A DNA stretch of 44,021 bases, from assembly GCF_000006405.1 (NCBI RefSeq), contig NW_003217015.1, positions 555,833 to 599,853 on the forward strand, in the 5' to 3' direction. The notes under the pieces were generated by a model that saw nothing but the letters and a program-made list of their open reading frames with translations, did no database searches and was not told the origin of the DNA. Each line of letters begins with the position of its first letter. Positions within the stretch are counted from its first letter, which is position 1. Source of the stretch: Perkinsus marinus ATCC 50983. Taxonomy: Eukaryota; Perkinsozoa; Perkinsida; Perkinsidae. A program made the translations under genes and the position numbers. Below are positions 1-12,002 of the stretch, piece after piece.

Positions 1-186
1 TTCACTGATTATGGTGTAGTCCGTTTCATACCGCCCGAGAGCAGCAGTCCTGGGGATCTGATGACGTTCGATCCTCCAACTCGAAGGGTGCGAAAGCGGC
101 CTCCTATAGCATTTCGAACGCCACAGGAAGGGCATCCGAGAGTTGTGCGGGAGGAGAGCGGGAAAGAATTTGTTTTAGTGGATTGA
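1..186 (+). CDS. 3' end of a gene sharing a C-terminal module with the J-domain gene downstream
   Basis: Frame 1 is open from the window edge to a TGA at 184-186, giving 61 residues. The piece contains GVVRF.PP, then SPGDLM, then P-TRRVR. The same order of residues occurs at the C-terminus of the next gene (GAVKFKPP, NPGDLM, TRKIR), so the two are probably neighbouring paralogues or share a mobile domain. The pattern resembles the short beta-strand 'V-x-P-x-G-x-x-PG' modules common in alveolate proteins; that resemblance is inference. The 5' part lies outside the window, so neither start nor function can be given. Confidence 0.6.
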   Translation, partial: FTDYGVVRFIPPESSSPGDLMTFDPPTRRVRKRPPIAFRTPQEGHPRVVREESGKEFVLVD

Positions 187-502
187 ATTTTCCCGCCTGT
201 AAAGTACATTATTACGTCCGTTGCATTTCTGTATACTACCATTGCTTCTTTTCTCCTTCCTTGCATGTACTATTGTTGTTAGTAGTAGTAGCCACCACAG
301 CATCCGTCTCTAGGAGGGTAACTGTCGGTATTGAGTTAACGTCCTTTCTACCACACAGGGGATGGGTTGGTGCTGCACTGAGGAAAGAGGACTGTCGATT
401 TACTGTTGTGATAGGCCAACTTGCACTCTTGGCCGATCTTGCATTTCCTCAACTGTAACATGCGCAATGCGAGAGTGATCCCAGGTAGACTACTTTTTGT
501 TA
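187..502. other. Intergenic stretch between two co-directional genes
   Basis: No convincing coding signal. It should hold the 3' end of the first gene and the promoter of the J-domain gene. Confidence 0.5.
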
Positions 503-2523
503 ATGGCTACTACTGCAAGCAATAGTGGTAACCTTATTGGCAGCAAACGAGTAGATGTTAGTCGGAATCATTATGACGTGTTGGAGGTGAATGCAAGGAC
601 AGCTACACCTGCTGATATTAAAAGGAGTTTTAGACGGTATTACTACTACTACTGTTGTTGTTGCCGCCCACATCATAGCCCTCAGGTTGTGCCTCAAGTA
701 CCACCCCGACAAGTCAGGTCCTGATGGTATTGGTCGCTTCCAAGAAATTAAGGTTGCTTATGACGTATTGTCGGATACTCTTAAGAAAGCGCAGTAAGTT
801 GATCCATCCCTCCTCCTGTTTGAGGGCCCTTTAGGTTCGACCATATCTTCTTTTATTCACGCGGCACAGTCCCGTTCAATGCTAAGAGGATAGCTGGTAT
901 TACCACACTTCCTACATCTTGCGAATACTAGTGGCACTGTAAGGATGCATCCATGCATCTCAGAACCGAACGCCTCCGAGCCCTCATCCAAGCGAGCCAA
1001 GCTCGAGACCGTCACACCTGATGGTCACGAGCAGGCTGGTGCTGCCTCTCCTTCGCCAGCCATGGAGAGCAGCGTTGAAGGGATGGGTAATATAGCGGGG
1101 ACGCGGTCCTGACGACATTGTTTGTACTAGGTGTGAGCCCCCCATCAGATGCCGGGAATAGTGGCGACGATGGTCTTAGCAATCTGAGTATTCCTGAACT
1201 TAAGGCTCTAGCACTGGTATGTCGGTGTTAGTGTCAATAACAGACGATGTGTAACTGTATAGGAACGGGGTATCAATATTGCCTATTGCTTGGAGAAATC
1301 CGATATGGTTACGGCGATACGTAGGGGGCGGGTGGTCCAGGCGGCACACCAATCCAAAGCTTCATCGGCTAATGCAGCGAGTTCTCCTTCAACAAGCAAT
1401 AGACCATCTATTCCTAAACCGCCAGGTGGTGGTAGTAGTAGGCTAGGGTAGTAGAGGGAAGTGGTGTATGCTTCCAACAGGTTCATCGTTATTATCACAG
1501 TACTGGGCCTTTGAGAGGGAGGCCACGCGGCGTCAACGGTGGCTGAATGTCTCTAATGAGAGCCTTAATGCATCCACAGGCCTTCATGAATGGATGTCGT
1601 GGCTACGGAGAGTTATGGACTCAAGTGCAGCATTTATAACGAGTGCTGCCAATGATGTTGGAAGAATGCAGGATGTAGCTGATAAGGAACGTAATAGTAT
1701 TGGTAGCGAGCACAGTTTGGCGGGGCTGCCGAAATCCACGTCTGAGAAGTTTGATAGGGCCCTCGAGGCTCATCGTAGAATATTAACATCGAGTTTAAGC
1801 ACCTTTAGGAGGGCTCAACTTGTTCTTGGTCAACTTAATACGAGCCTTATGGGCGCTGCTGGGGCTCTCAAAGCTGCTGATGCCGATCTTGTAGTCGCAG
1901 GGAGGCATATGGCGGGCGAAATGAGGAGGTTGAAGGAGTCGGCGAGTAAAATCGCGACTAGTCCCGATCTTATGGCCGAGGCTCAGCGGTATTCAGCGGC
2001 TGCCTCGCAAATGCGGTCCGACCTTGCCAGTGATGGGGTCCTCCCGGGTGTGATGGGGGGACAGCAAAGGGCTCCATCATCATCACCAACACGGCAGGCA
2101 ACTACTCCAGGCGGTGCAGTCGGTCAAGCTCATGATGGGGGTGTAGAGGGACTAAGCAATGCAAGGGGTACGTCTAGTAAGAAGCAGGAGGCTGTTGATG
2201 GTGTAAGCCCAGCAGGAGATAGTGCTGCGGCGAAGGAGAAGAGGCCATCAGACGGTACGCCTTCCGAAAGCATTCCTAACTCGGTGGCTACTCCAAGTTA
2301 TGTGACAGTAAGAATACCCGATAGTTGGCGACCAGGCAGCAAAGTGAGGTTTAGTACGGATCAAGGAGCTGTTAAATTCAAGCCCCCTTCGGGATGCAAT
2401 CCTGGTGACTTGATGGAGTATGAGCCCATGACTCGTAAGATTAGACTAGTGCCGGTAGCGGCACCTCCGCCTCCTTCTGTCACTGCTTCTGTCGGTAATG
2501 GTGTGCCACCACAAGCTTCATAA
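503..2523 (+). CDS. J-domain (Hsp40-like) protein with SAP-like motif and C-terminal module
   Basis: Seven exons can be joined with GT-AG introns: 503-636, 686-793, 835-896, 964-1086, 1131-1216, 1263-1425, 1481-2523. They sum to 1719 bases, 572 residues plus stop. The sixth donor has nearby alternatives. The J domain sits near residues 25-75: NHYDVLEV, then IKRSFRRLCLKYHPDK with the HPD triad that stimulates Hsp70 ATPase, then AYDVLSD. Further on is an ELKALALERGI...EKSD stretch resembling SAP-like helix-turn motifs, a Ser/Ala/Gly-rich linker, a long region that looks helical in the last exon, and the C-terminal module also seen at 1-186. No signal peptide or membrane segment is visible, so it is probably a cytosolic or nuclear co-chaperone. 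The J domain is certain; the partner is unknown. Confidence 0.88.
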
Positions 2524-4249
2524 CTCTAGTAGTTGGCTGAGGTGAGTGAGGCCTGTATTGACGTCACTGTACAACACTATACCATTCCATTGCTCCCTAC
2601 GATAATTTAGTATATTATGAGTTCATTGGAGTAGAGTTTGTCAGGGGAGTCTACTGAGGAGTACTGCTCACACATGGCCCATATGCTGTTGTACACTCTT
2701 TCCATGTCTCATATTCATGCTCTTGTTGCTACTACTAAGGAGCCGCATAGAGGGGATTAGTGGTATCAGCTGGGTCGTTCAGCTAACCTCGACCGCGGAT
2801 AATCAGATTCATCGTAAAAGTGTTAACAGGCATAGACTGGGGTTCGAATACTGGGTCTATTGTTCCGAGGACAGTACGCATCGTTCATAGTATTGTTGGT
2901 TTAATTCCGAGTCAATTCGAGCTGTGATTGATGAGTAGATCGAGAAGAAGATGAGAGTCTCATCATGAGACAGTCGCATCACGCGACTAAGGCCCCTTCA
3001 TCTGCGGCCCTCGATGGCTACTCCCGTGCGGCATTGACTTCCCTATTTTCATCGCAGCAACATCATCGCGAGCAATATTTCGTTCGACTCAACGACAAAC
3101 TTAAGACAATCGCTCCTCGAGCTCAATTCGGAATATCAGACTCTTTCGGTGTCATTGCTATCAAATGTTGAATTCGTAGACCAACCAGGGCCAGCATAAT
3201 TCGGCATATTATACTTCTACCCACAAAAGTCGAACTGTTGAAGTTGAGGAGAGTGTGTAGTCCACGCAGTGACCTTATTGTTTTACAAATCCAATTGTTG
3301 TTCACTTCGGCATGTTGCAACACCCCGAGGACTAAGGGCAAGGACGAGTTGCTGGTACTCCCGTTACACACAACAAAGACCGATGTGGATAGTTAGTCAC
3401 GTCTTAGCATGGTGTTTCTCATCGGGTCTCACCATTCGTTCCATTTACATCGATATCTATCAAAACTCATATCAGCGGGCAAGCGGGTGACAGGTTCTCC
3501 GCTTTGATCGGGAAGTGATCCTCATGAGAGGGGATCACAATGTAGCGCAGATACCTGGGACTCCTAAGAGTAGCAGTTGCGACTCATGCACCGGTCCTCT
3601 GAGTATCCCGTTCGGTGCCAAAACGGACGAAATGCCCCGTTCATTCCCGATGCGGGAGTTGAACTCCCTAATTTCCACATTACTCAGCAGCTGAGCCTCA
3701 GCCCGAGTAGCGTTGTGTTGATAGTTCATGTCGTGGCTACGAATAGGAACCATAAGTAGTAGGAATCCCACGAGGAAGGAACTCGTGTTAACATGTCTAC
3801 CCTCATGTTATCAATACGGCTTTCCATGGTATTCCTCGAAGGATGCCTATCTTGAATTCAGAAAGGAAAAAGATCCATATTCGTCCAATAAACCCGAGGG
3901 TTTGCTGAGCATGACCCAAGGCCTCGGCATCGACACTCTGATAACATCTCAGTTACATCTTACCAGAGACGTAGTTCGAGCCGATTACTAGCTGTAACTA
4001 GAGAGCCACCATGTAGCACGCATCTGTCACCAACATGGCAGGGATATTGCGCTCAACGGGGTGCTGCACGGCTCCCTCACCATCGAGTTGACTTACGGTA
4101 AAGCCCTCCTCCTCCTCCTTGTCGACCAATAGTCACCTTGGACAGTCTGGTGCAGCGCTCAAGGAATACACGTCAAGTGCGTAGACACCCCTTGCGAGCC
4201 CTTGGTGGCGAAAGGAAAGGCTAATAGCATTTACATCACAATTTGTAAT
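2524..4249. other. Gene-poor stretch, no recognisable gene
   Basis: Short open frames on both strands (for example plus 3728-3991) match nothing I recognise and are separated by many stops. A short dyad GTGATCC...GGATCAC occurs near 3515-3540. The stretch may hold degraded mobile DNA, but I cannot name a family. Confidence 0.35.
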
Positions 4250-7200
4250 CTGCCGATGGACAAGCCGCCCAAGAGGAGTACTCTGAGCACTGTAGAGGAG
4301 CTAGAGACAGGAACTAGGAGTAATGGGTATCATGTAGGAGTAGTGTAAGGATCAGGACCTTCCTCCATAGTGTAAGTGATGACTGACCTTCCCACCTCCG
4401 CCTGCACTATGCAATTGACATGAGCCAAAAAGGAGTCGTACAGGTTCGATTCCTGGCTGTGGGCCTACGTGCTCCTTCAACTTCATGTAGGCCCCATAGG
4501 TCTCATTCCATCGACGTTGGAGGTAGAGGACGTAGAGTAACGACGAGATCAGAGCCAGGGTGCCAGCGATGATGCCAGCTATCAGGTACCTAGTACTACT
4601 GGTACGCCTTGGTATACGGTCAATGTTCACCAGGGTAGTCCTCCGCCTTCACAGTGCTGGGATGTGATGCCGGCAGGATGGCCGTCGCGTACCATGCATA
4701 GACTGTCTGATAGCACGTAGGATACCTGCCATGTTGTTAACCCTCGTCTTTGAATGGCCCTGTCGACCACCTCTTGCGTCCCGTTGATGCATTCACTGAC
4801 TGTACGGACGTAGTCCTCAGTAGAACAGAGACGGCAGGCCTCAGCCAGATGCCATTCTATAGCCACATACTGCCCACTGCAGATACCTATCAAGGGGCAG
4901 GACGTGAGGATGATGACGGGCCGGCTACGGGTCTCTTGAGCTGATGGGAGTAGTGTGGCGACTGGATAGGTAGACTGATTACCGACCGAAGGGTCACAGA
5001 TAAGGTCAATCTAAGGGGATAGTTGCGGGGCATGGATCCCGGCTGAGATGTTCACGCACCACGGCTATGTTCTGGCATGCTCCAACCTCAGCCGGCGCTA
5101 CGAGCAGTAAGCCCAGTCCATGACTGGCGGCCCGCACCTCCGTGATGGTCGTGCCAATGGGCACACGGTCTGGCCCCTCCTGCCAACTAAGACGTGACCA
5201 CGAGACCACCACCTCCCGATCCCAACCTCTGCCATAGTTGACGCCGCGCACTTGCCGGCAACGACAGTCTTGGTAATGTCAGCTCGTCCTGCCATAGCAT
5301 CAAAGTAGACAGCGCGACCATCGGGTAGAGCCAATGGCCCATACTCTCCAGATATCTACACGACCCGCTCGGTGTAAGAGAGAGAGTGAGGGGCTCCCAG
5401 CACCTTGGCACTCAGTGCCTTAAGATCGAACAGACCAGCGCCTATCACAGAGTCGGAGCCGAGGGCCATGGTACAGGAGTCGGCTCCTTCTTCTGAGACC
5501 ATCCCATTAGGACACGGGAGGCAGGCTGCAGACCCCTCATGGACGGCGAAAGTGTTGGGCTGGACTACAAAATAACTATCAGGGGTCGCTTCGGTTCTTA
5601 CACTGCAGGGTATGCACGGTGCACCATCCTTAGACGAGTAGTGCCCCTTAGGGCATTCCTGGCATGCGCTGTCAATCAAGGCCTGGCCAGGTTCACAATG
5701 ATGGCAGTGTGCAGCTCCTCCCCCTCTACTAGAGGTTAGGGAGAAGGATGTGAACGTGAACCTTATAGTGAGGATAAGGCCTACAGTAAACCTTGTCCTC
5801 ATCACGCTTACTTCGATCCGACTGGCCCTTCACATCGTATTGATATCTCGGTGACTTCTTTGGAAGGAACCAAGACCCCTCTACCTGCATCATATGGCGA
5901 TAGTCGCATAGGCTCTTGCCCAGCCCGAGCCCCGAAGAAGACCTGTACGATGACGAGGGAGGAAGGGGAAGAGGCGGTGTGCCCGGTACCACAATGACTG
6001 GTGGAGTCTCTCCCGCTGCCTGCACTGAGTAGTTAACCTTGAGGACCCCTCGAGCCAGCATGTCAACCCTCCATACCAGTTCCACACCTCTCGTGAGATG
6101 CTCTGTTATCTGGCAGCCTACGATGGAAGCTCTAGGGCTGACGACTGACCTCTGTCGCGAGGGACTGCTGACGGGCTTGCCAAGACCCTCCTCGGAACCG
6201 GAATGGAAGGGACCAAAGGGCAGGGAATGAATCCACTACCAGCTCTATCGCAGGCACCTGCCCCCAAACCTACTGGCACTCGATATGGATATAGTGCACA
6301 CCTGCCCAACAGGACATCCTGTACAGCCGCCCTCGGGTGTAGCTATCTTGCCCAACTCCGCCGGGCACCTAAGATCTGTAAAGTGGTTCATGGGAGAGCC
6401 ACGTACCGAATGCAGAGGCCCTCCTGACGGTCGAGGTAGCTTCCTGTTGGACAGGCCTCACAGGCTGTCGTGATGGTCTCGGTTGGGAGGGGCACGCTCC
6501 CAGGCAACAGCGGGTCACAGACCATCGGGGATGACCACCCATAGTATCCCTATACATGGTATAGATATGCTCCATCGCACGATAGCAAGAGAGTACCGTC
6601 CTCTTCCACGTCACAGCATCACAGTCCTCATACTGCAAAGAATAGTCCTCAACCGTACATGGTGGTCTCACAGTGCACGAGTTGTCACCAGGAGCTGCGT
6701 ATCTGCCCCCTAAGCATGCACTTGAGGTCAGGCCCATGAGATGTACTGTCCAGTGGGGCACGGCTGACATGTGGTGGTATTGTGATCAGGGTACTCATCC
6801 CTACCACAAGACAAGCACTGCTCTCTTACAGTGCTCGTGAGGAGCCCTGAGAGCAATCTGCCACCCTCCGAAGGGGGGATGCGGATCTCACGTTGGTCGC
6901 CATATGGGCAAGGGAGGCAGTGAGTGTCAACAGCCCGGGTGCCATGGAGCTCTATCGAGCGTACCCAAGCTCGATCGAAGCCGTAATCCTCCGACATATC
7001 CTTTGAATAGACCCATTCTAACGTGTGTGGTCCCGCTTCCAAGGGCACAGCTCCCTGTACCAGGGTTCGACGTAGCCAGCCAGATAGCAAAGGAGCCCAC
7101 CTCCTTCCATACAAGATTGCCATCATCGTCCATTGTGGTGTACTCTGGGCCCATCATTGTAGCGCCATCGACTATGAATCGGAAGCCATCGAATTGGTCC

Positions 7201-8013
7201 TCACCGTCTACCTGTGCGACATGTCCCTGCCTCAACAGCTGCTGTCCTTCTACCATATACACAAAGCGGACCTCGCCGTCCCTAAGCCAGTTGTCCTGTA
7301 GTCGAAGGACACTGTCTATATCTGGCTTGTTGTAGTTTACCCCGGAGTGCACCATATCGCTATCTTCACTCACTGCCCAGCTCATGCCTAATGGTACTCA
7401 CCTAGACTCAACAACAGCAACAGAGGGATACTGACAAGGGCCGTGACTGTCGTCGGGCGTGCTCGTATTGGGTCTAAAGGGCATCCAGGTCTCCCCGACG
7501 GCCCAACCAAAGCCAGAACCCCGAGAATGGACACACCAGGTCTTCATAGATGGATGGGCTCCCTCCCTAGCCCAGGACGATTGAACAAACCCTCCACCGA
7601 TACTGTATCTACCCACTACCACTATAAGGCTCATCGACTATGACAAAAAAGTCGAAAATCTCTCACTGGCCGTTCTGGCATTTAGCACATCGGCCCTCTA
7701 TGTGGTGATTTAGCAGATGCCCGGTATAGATCTCCCCCTTCTCACAGCTCGTGCTGCAGGGTATATCATGCAGAGGGTCTGGGACCTGGCCAAGACCCTC
7801 CCCTGGCGAGAGCCTCTAGATGGTGACTACCTCGCAACTACTGTCTCCATGTGAAAGCCTCTCAGCAAAGATGCTTATGTGATTGGCGCCATCGTCGCGT
7901 GCATGTGGGGTTCGGCAGTCCTCTAGGACAGAGTAAACTACATCTTGTGGCCCACAATGGTCCCCCCAACTGCAAGGGATAGTAAAGAAGAGAGTCAGAT
8001 ATCGAGGTAGCAT
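4250..8013 (-). CDS. ELAPOR/EIG121-like Cys-rich type I membrane protein
   Basis: Start chosen at ATG 8013, because MLPRYLTLFFTIPCSWG is a good signal peptide running straight into the first Cys-rich segment (CGPQDVVYSVLEDC). Many exons follow. Family hallmarks appear in order: CSTSCEKGEIYTG, then a segment around SIGGGFVQSSW; GCC2/GCC3-type C..CP.G repeats (CLSCGRDEYPDHN, CQPCPTGQY); the PPCTVEDYSLQYEDCD block matching the animal PCTDKDYFYTHTACD; near the end EACRLCSTEDYVRTVSEC matching ACPLCSVADYHAIVSSC. A membrane segment (YLIAGIIAGTLALISSLLYVLYL, positions about 4515-4585) is followed by a short basic cytosolic tail. Human ELAPOR1 is an endosome/lysosome and autophagy-linked protein of about 1000 residues; a matching sorting role here is inference. 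The 3' end is uncertain by about 150 bases because several splice choices exist after the membrane segment. Confidence 0.85.
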
Positions 8014-8129
8014 AGTCAAGTCTTGCAAGGTCTAACGATAGCTACTCCATACACGCGTCTGTTTGCCCTTCTAATTGACAACCCAAACCTCCCATACAAT
8101 CATGAACGGCTGCGCATGCCATTTCCATC

Positions 8130-8181
8130 CTAATCGTCCTCCCCATCGGAAGAGGACTTCTCCGAGCTCTCCTCCTCTTCC

Positions 8182-8221
<40 letters not shown>

Positions 8222-8701
8222 GGTCATCATCGATTCTCGTATCTGCACCCACACGTACAATTAAACTAGTCCCTCGGGACTGACAAAGGAGATCCATCCA
8301 TTTCCGTAGCACCACTTGGAACTCCTCTACAGTGGCGTCCCCAGGTTCCAGAGCAGACACTGAGTAGGTTACCCAACTCAGCCACAGCAATGATGACAAG
8401 ACTCATTATCTACGTTCTTCTGCTGCCTTCAAAGCCTCCGGAAAGTTTCTCATATTCAAGTGCATGAGGAAACGCGCCTTCAAATTGAGGACCTGTCGGA
8501 AGGGTTCATCAGCTGCATTGCTCGGGCACCACCTACCGTTCCGTTAGTCGCCATCTCGTCCACTTGCTCGACCGTCCGACCCCTATCCCCTCCCCCACTA
8601 GTCATGCTATTCCAGTCTGTTGCCGTACTAGGGCGAGTCGAGACACTTCCACTTTGTACAAGGGGCACTACTGATTCCCCCGAGGGCCCCCTGTCATCCA
8701 T
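8130..8701 (-). CDS. Small protein with Asp/Glu-run C-terminus, unknown family
   Basis: Three exons, 8701-8537, 8492-8414 and 8326-8130, join in frame to 441 bases (146 residues plus stop). The N-terminus is Ser/Thr/Gly-rich. The middle is helical (KARFLMHLNMRNFPEALKAAEE, then FQVVLRKWMDLL). The end is a long Asp run, five Glu, and SSEKSSSDGEDD. Such tails are typical of nuclear or histone- and ribosome-associated acidic proteins, but no family is recognised. An alternative reading stops exon 2 at TAA 8408-8406, overlapping an ATG by one base. I prefer the three-exon model because both splice phases fit and the downstream ELAPOR-like gene has its own signal peptide at 8013. Confidence 0.55.
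8181..8222 (+). repeat. (CAT)n microsatellite coding the Asp run
   Basis: An almost pure CAT/TCA triplet run. Read on the minus strand it is GAT repeats coding the Asp tract of the small acidic protein, so its length may vary between strains. Confidence 0.9.
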
Positions 8702-9698
8702 CCTCTCCTAATCTACCAAGCAGCGCTAGAGAATTGACCATCGACTAACAACACAAGCCACACTTCATGATGGCAAACATCTCAAGAGTGGATTGTATGG
8801 GAACATCGGAGGTGAAGTCGTGCTACTATCCAGGGCCGAATAGTACTCGGCGAATACATGTGTTGTTAAACACTCTGGTATGGATATTACTACGCCCCAA
8901 CACGGTGGAATCGTCCACTAGCCGTGATCAACCCCAGTACCTCTATATGGAAAGACCTGACGTGGCATTACCCATTATGGCGAGGTTCTAGCTAAGCGTA
9001 ACCACTGAATACTCGAATACTTCCCTATAAGGATTGGCCACTCAGAACTCATCATCATATCAATACCTGCCGTGCTCTCAACAGCTTATATCGTGTGTTC
9101 CGACACAGCTTGGGAGAGGACGCCCGTAAAGAGCGGTCTCTCTCTATACTATACAACACGCGATATGCACCTCAACACCGTACGAAAATGATGATGGTAA
9201 TCGAAAAAGTCTCCCGTAGACTCGGCGTCTAGCGAGATCGTCGGCAGAGGGCAATATCGATTCGAATGGTACATGACTATGTCAAAAGGGTGTTGTCAAA
9301 AAAGGATCGTCTTATATACTGCTGTTATAGTCGATGCAGCAATGCTGAAGCCATGAGGGATAGGCACAGACTAATGGTGCTGCTGGCCGTGTTCATGATC
9401 AAGGGATCGCCCTGGGCTAGCATGTCGACAGGAATCAGCATAGTGGTGATAAGACGATCTATGACCTTGCGAGAGCAAGGCAGATTCACAATGATCGTCA
9501 CCATGGCGAAGCGAAGAATTGTCAACCGCCACAGTGCACGGAGAGAGACGTCTACCATATAGGGTAAAGAGACAGGAAAGGGAAGGCTGTCTTCAGTGAG
9601 CATGCATAAGAAGGAAGATCAACGAGACGCATGCAAGTGAGTGTGAGAAACTATCATTCTTAGTGCGCTCACAAATGGTGATGATGTTGGTTTATAAC
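8702..9698. other. Intergenic stretch with one weak open frame
   Basis: About 1 kb between the proteasome gene stop and the small acidic gene start. The only notable frame is minus 9603-9325 (listed separately). Nothing else supportable. Confidence 0.4.
9325..9603 (-). CDS. Possible small hydrophobic protein, weak
   Basis: An ATG-started frame of 92 codons with two hydrophobic stretches (LTILRFAMVTIIVNL; LITTMLIPVDML). No family recognised, no supporting introns. The opposite strand is also open here, so this may be chance. Confidence 0.2.
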   Translation of the reverse strand: MLTEDSLPFPVSLPYMVDVSLRALWRLTILRFAMVTIIVNLPCSRKVIDRLITTMLIPVDMLAQGDPLIMNTASSTISLCLSLMASALLHRL

Positions 9699-10774
9699 TC
9701 AGGCACGCTGCTGTTGTTGTCTGGCCTTCTCTATACCCTCGTCGAGTGACTGATCGAAGATCCCACAAGATTCATCCACAAATCATATTACCTTGCAGAG
9801 CTCCTCTACAACAGTGTCTTCCAACATGATGAGAGTCCCATCAGGCTTCATGAGGCAAACCTCAACATTCTTCCCACTAGGGTCCACCACCTCTAGCAAA
9901 GCTCTGACCGCCATTTCGATCGTCTCTTGCTCGGCCATGTCCTCCTTGTAATTTTTCTCGAGGTAATCGCTCACTGTAGAGCGGCATATATAGCGGCCCA
10001 AAGCTAAGATATATTACCAGTCTTGCTGTTCCTCCCGATAGCAGCGGCCTTCCACGAGTTAAACGAACCAGAAGGGTCCGTTTGGTATCTACCATTCGAG
10101 TGCCTTGATCATCACTTCGCCAACCGGCCTACAATTGAGGTTTCTTCAGTTCGTTTTGCCCGATAATCAGCGTTGAGATTCCGAAAGGACGGGCACCTGA
10201 ATGGTGTTTTACGCACGAACACGGCAACAATGGTCAACATGAGCCCAAGGGTATCACCTCCCTTATAGGTGTACTGCTGCTGGACACCCGCGATGTATCG
10301 AGCGACATAATCCACCGTTGGTTGGTCCTCCACATTGAGACGGTAGCTTTGGCACTCTACACGAGCCTTGTTGGCCAACACCTATCATCAAGGACAGTGT
10401 CGGCCCCAGTCACGCGGACCCGCCCTATTACCCTTGCGTCCGCGTTAAGTCCAGCGAAGGCTAGCATCACATGCTGATCGATTTTGAGGATCTTACGAAC
10501 CGTCCTGAGATCACGACTAGTAGAGGTGGCATCGTGAAGGCGCCATACCTGGGATCCTGAAGCTTAGGGATGGCCTTCCTCTCAACAGCGAGGACGGCAG
10601 TGTCCTTCCCTCGGACTCCAACGGCTGTGGTTCCCTTCCTCACAGCCTCTAACGCGTATCTTACAGAGTCGATATCAAGTTGAGACACTCCCGAGATGTG
10701 ACCGGTGCTTACTCAACTTGGAAGAGATGACCATCGGGCGAGAATACGGTGATGGCGCGGTCGTAACCCGACAT
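9699..10774 (-). CDS. PSMA7: 20S proteasome subunit alpha type-7 (alpha4)
   Basis: Starts at ATG 10774 with [18 protein letters not shown], the alpha-subunit N-terminal signature that gates the 20S core; exon 1 ends at 10713 and is followed by [17 protein letters not shown]. Downstream come [14 protein letters not shown] sequence, [42 protein letters not shown] then [21 protein letters not shown], and AVRALLEVV, all in the order of alpha4. The last exon gives [16 protein letters not shown] and stops at TGA 9701-9699. At least six short introns are implied. Alpha subunits form the outer rings of the proteasome and are not proteolytic themselves. The assignment to alpha4 rather than another alpha subunit rests on the middle block and is strong. 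Confidence 0.95.
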
Positions 10775-11587
10775 TAGGTAGGGGGATAGGGTGTAGCAAA
10801 AACTAGGGAATACTAGCGAATCACGAAAGACCTGGTCCAACTACTGAGGCATTCGGGTAGGGCGACCCAGTCTCTGGTACATTCAAGTAAGGACTCATTG
10901 GGTGCCACACAATAGCGATATACTATGAGGATCGAGCTTCACGTTGATTCTATCAATTTTGAATAAGCAAGAACAACAGCTCTCGAGCCTTCGAACCGCC
11001 CCTTATTCGACCGTAGACACGATGTGAGCGAGGACCACCAAAGGGTGCTGCTACGGAGATTCTTGCAAGTAACTATAAAGTCCAGAGGCATACACGGAGG
11101 TCGAACGTGGCGAAGCGTCCTTAGCGCACTCGATTATTCCCCTTCGTGCGGAATATAGGTCAAGAAGTACCATCGTCCAGAGGCTACACCATAAGGAACT
11201 ATTGAAAATGCCGATGCCACTGATGGGGACCATGTCTGATATGCTCTACCCTATCTAGCGGCAGACGTCTCACGGCGCCCGCCCATTAACCCTATCCCTG
11301 GCCAGGCCCAGTCATTGTCAAACTAGATAGCGACATCGAGATCTCGAAGGGATTAGTAGGGCATTTAGACGTCTTACTGCCTGCTCCCTCCGACCTACGG
11401 CTTGACCAGTAGAGAACACCCCGACTCAGTTTGGCACATGCAAGTGCATGAAAGAAGCACATTCTATCTCGCTCGCCCTCATCAGAGTTGTCTCACGGAA
11501 GTCGCCACTTTCGCTGAACCCCAGGGTGAATGGGTATCGAAACCGCTACCCCTTCAACGCTTCTAAGTCGAGCCTGGCACCTGAGCT
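10775..11587. other. Intergenic stretch upstream of the proteasome gene
   Basis: No recognisable gene. Short plus-strand frames near 11300-11560 could be degraded parts of the gene-like stretch that follows. Confidence 0.35.
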
Positions 11588-12002
11588 TTGCCTTTGACAG
11601 AACTCCTACTATCTGCTGATGTCCTTAGACCGCACTCGCATCGACAGCTTCCAATTCGGCATCCGAATTCAACGTCGAATGAATATCGCCGCTTGGCGCC
11701 GTCCGCCGTCACGGGGCATCACCATGAAAAGCAATCAGAAATGTGTTCGGCCCTAAGCCTGAAGGATGTCTCCAAGCATTCGAGAGAATCTTCATCTTGG
11801 CCGTTTACACAGGACAACATCGAGAGGTCTGCGTTGGAGTAATCTCCAAAAAGAGATGTTGGCGGACGAGTCAGTGCTGCGTGATCTGCGTCAAGATGCC
11901 GACGTCGGTGACAGGTTCATCACCACCGTGCTTGAGCTGTGTCTGTCTGCTAATAGAGAAACTAAGCTATCCCTCAATCGAGTGAATCAGGAGGACGGCT
12001 AA
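11588..12002 (+). pseudogene. Gene-like stretch, possible decayed relative of the secreted gene at 12.7-15.3 kb
   Basis: Overlapping plus-strand frames show coding-like segments: VFGPKPEGCLQAFERIFIL, then EMLADESVLRDLRQDADVGD up to a stop at 12000-12002. The first resembles the GIFHKPDGLMTKLETLLVF segment near the end of the next gene, and the order of the following acidic helix is also similar. No splice choice I tried joins the frames cleanly. I read it as a partial or decayed paralogue, though a small unsplit gene is possible. Confidence 0.35.

Noticed and set aside
2820-2870. Possible tRNA (GGTTCGAATAC box)
   Set aside because: No matching acceptor or anticodon arms could be folded around it.
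8404-8408. One-base overlap of a TAA stop and an ATG, suggesting overlapping genes
   Set aside because: Splicing from 8414 to 8326 joins the exons in frame, and the ELAPOR-like gene has a better start with a signal peptide at 8013.
9266-9562. Plus-strand frame of 98 codons opposite the weak hydrophobic frame
   Set aside because: Basic, no motif, and both strands are open here; no evidence for a gene.
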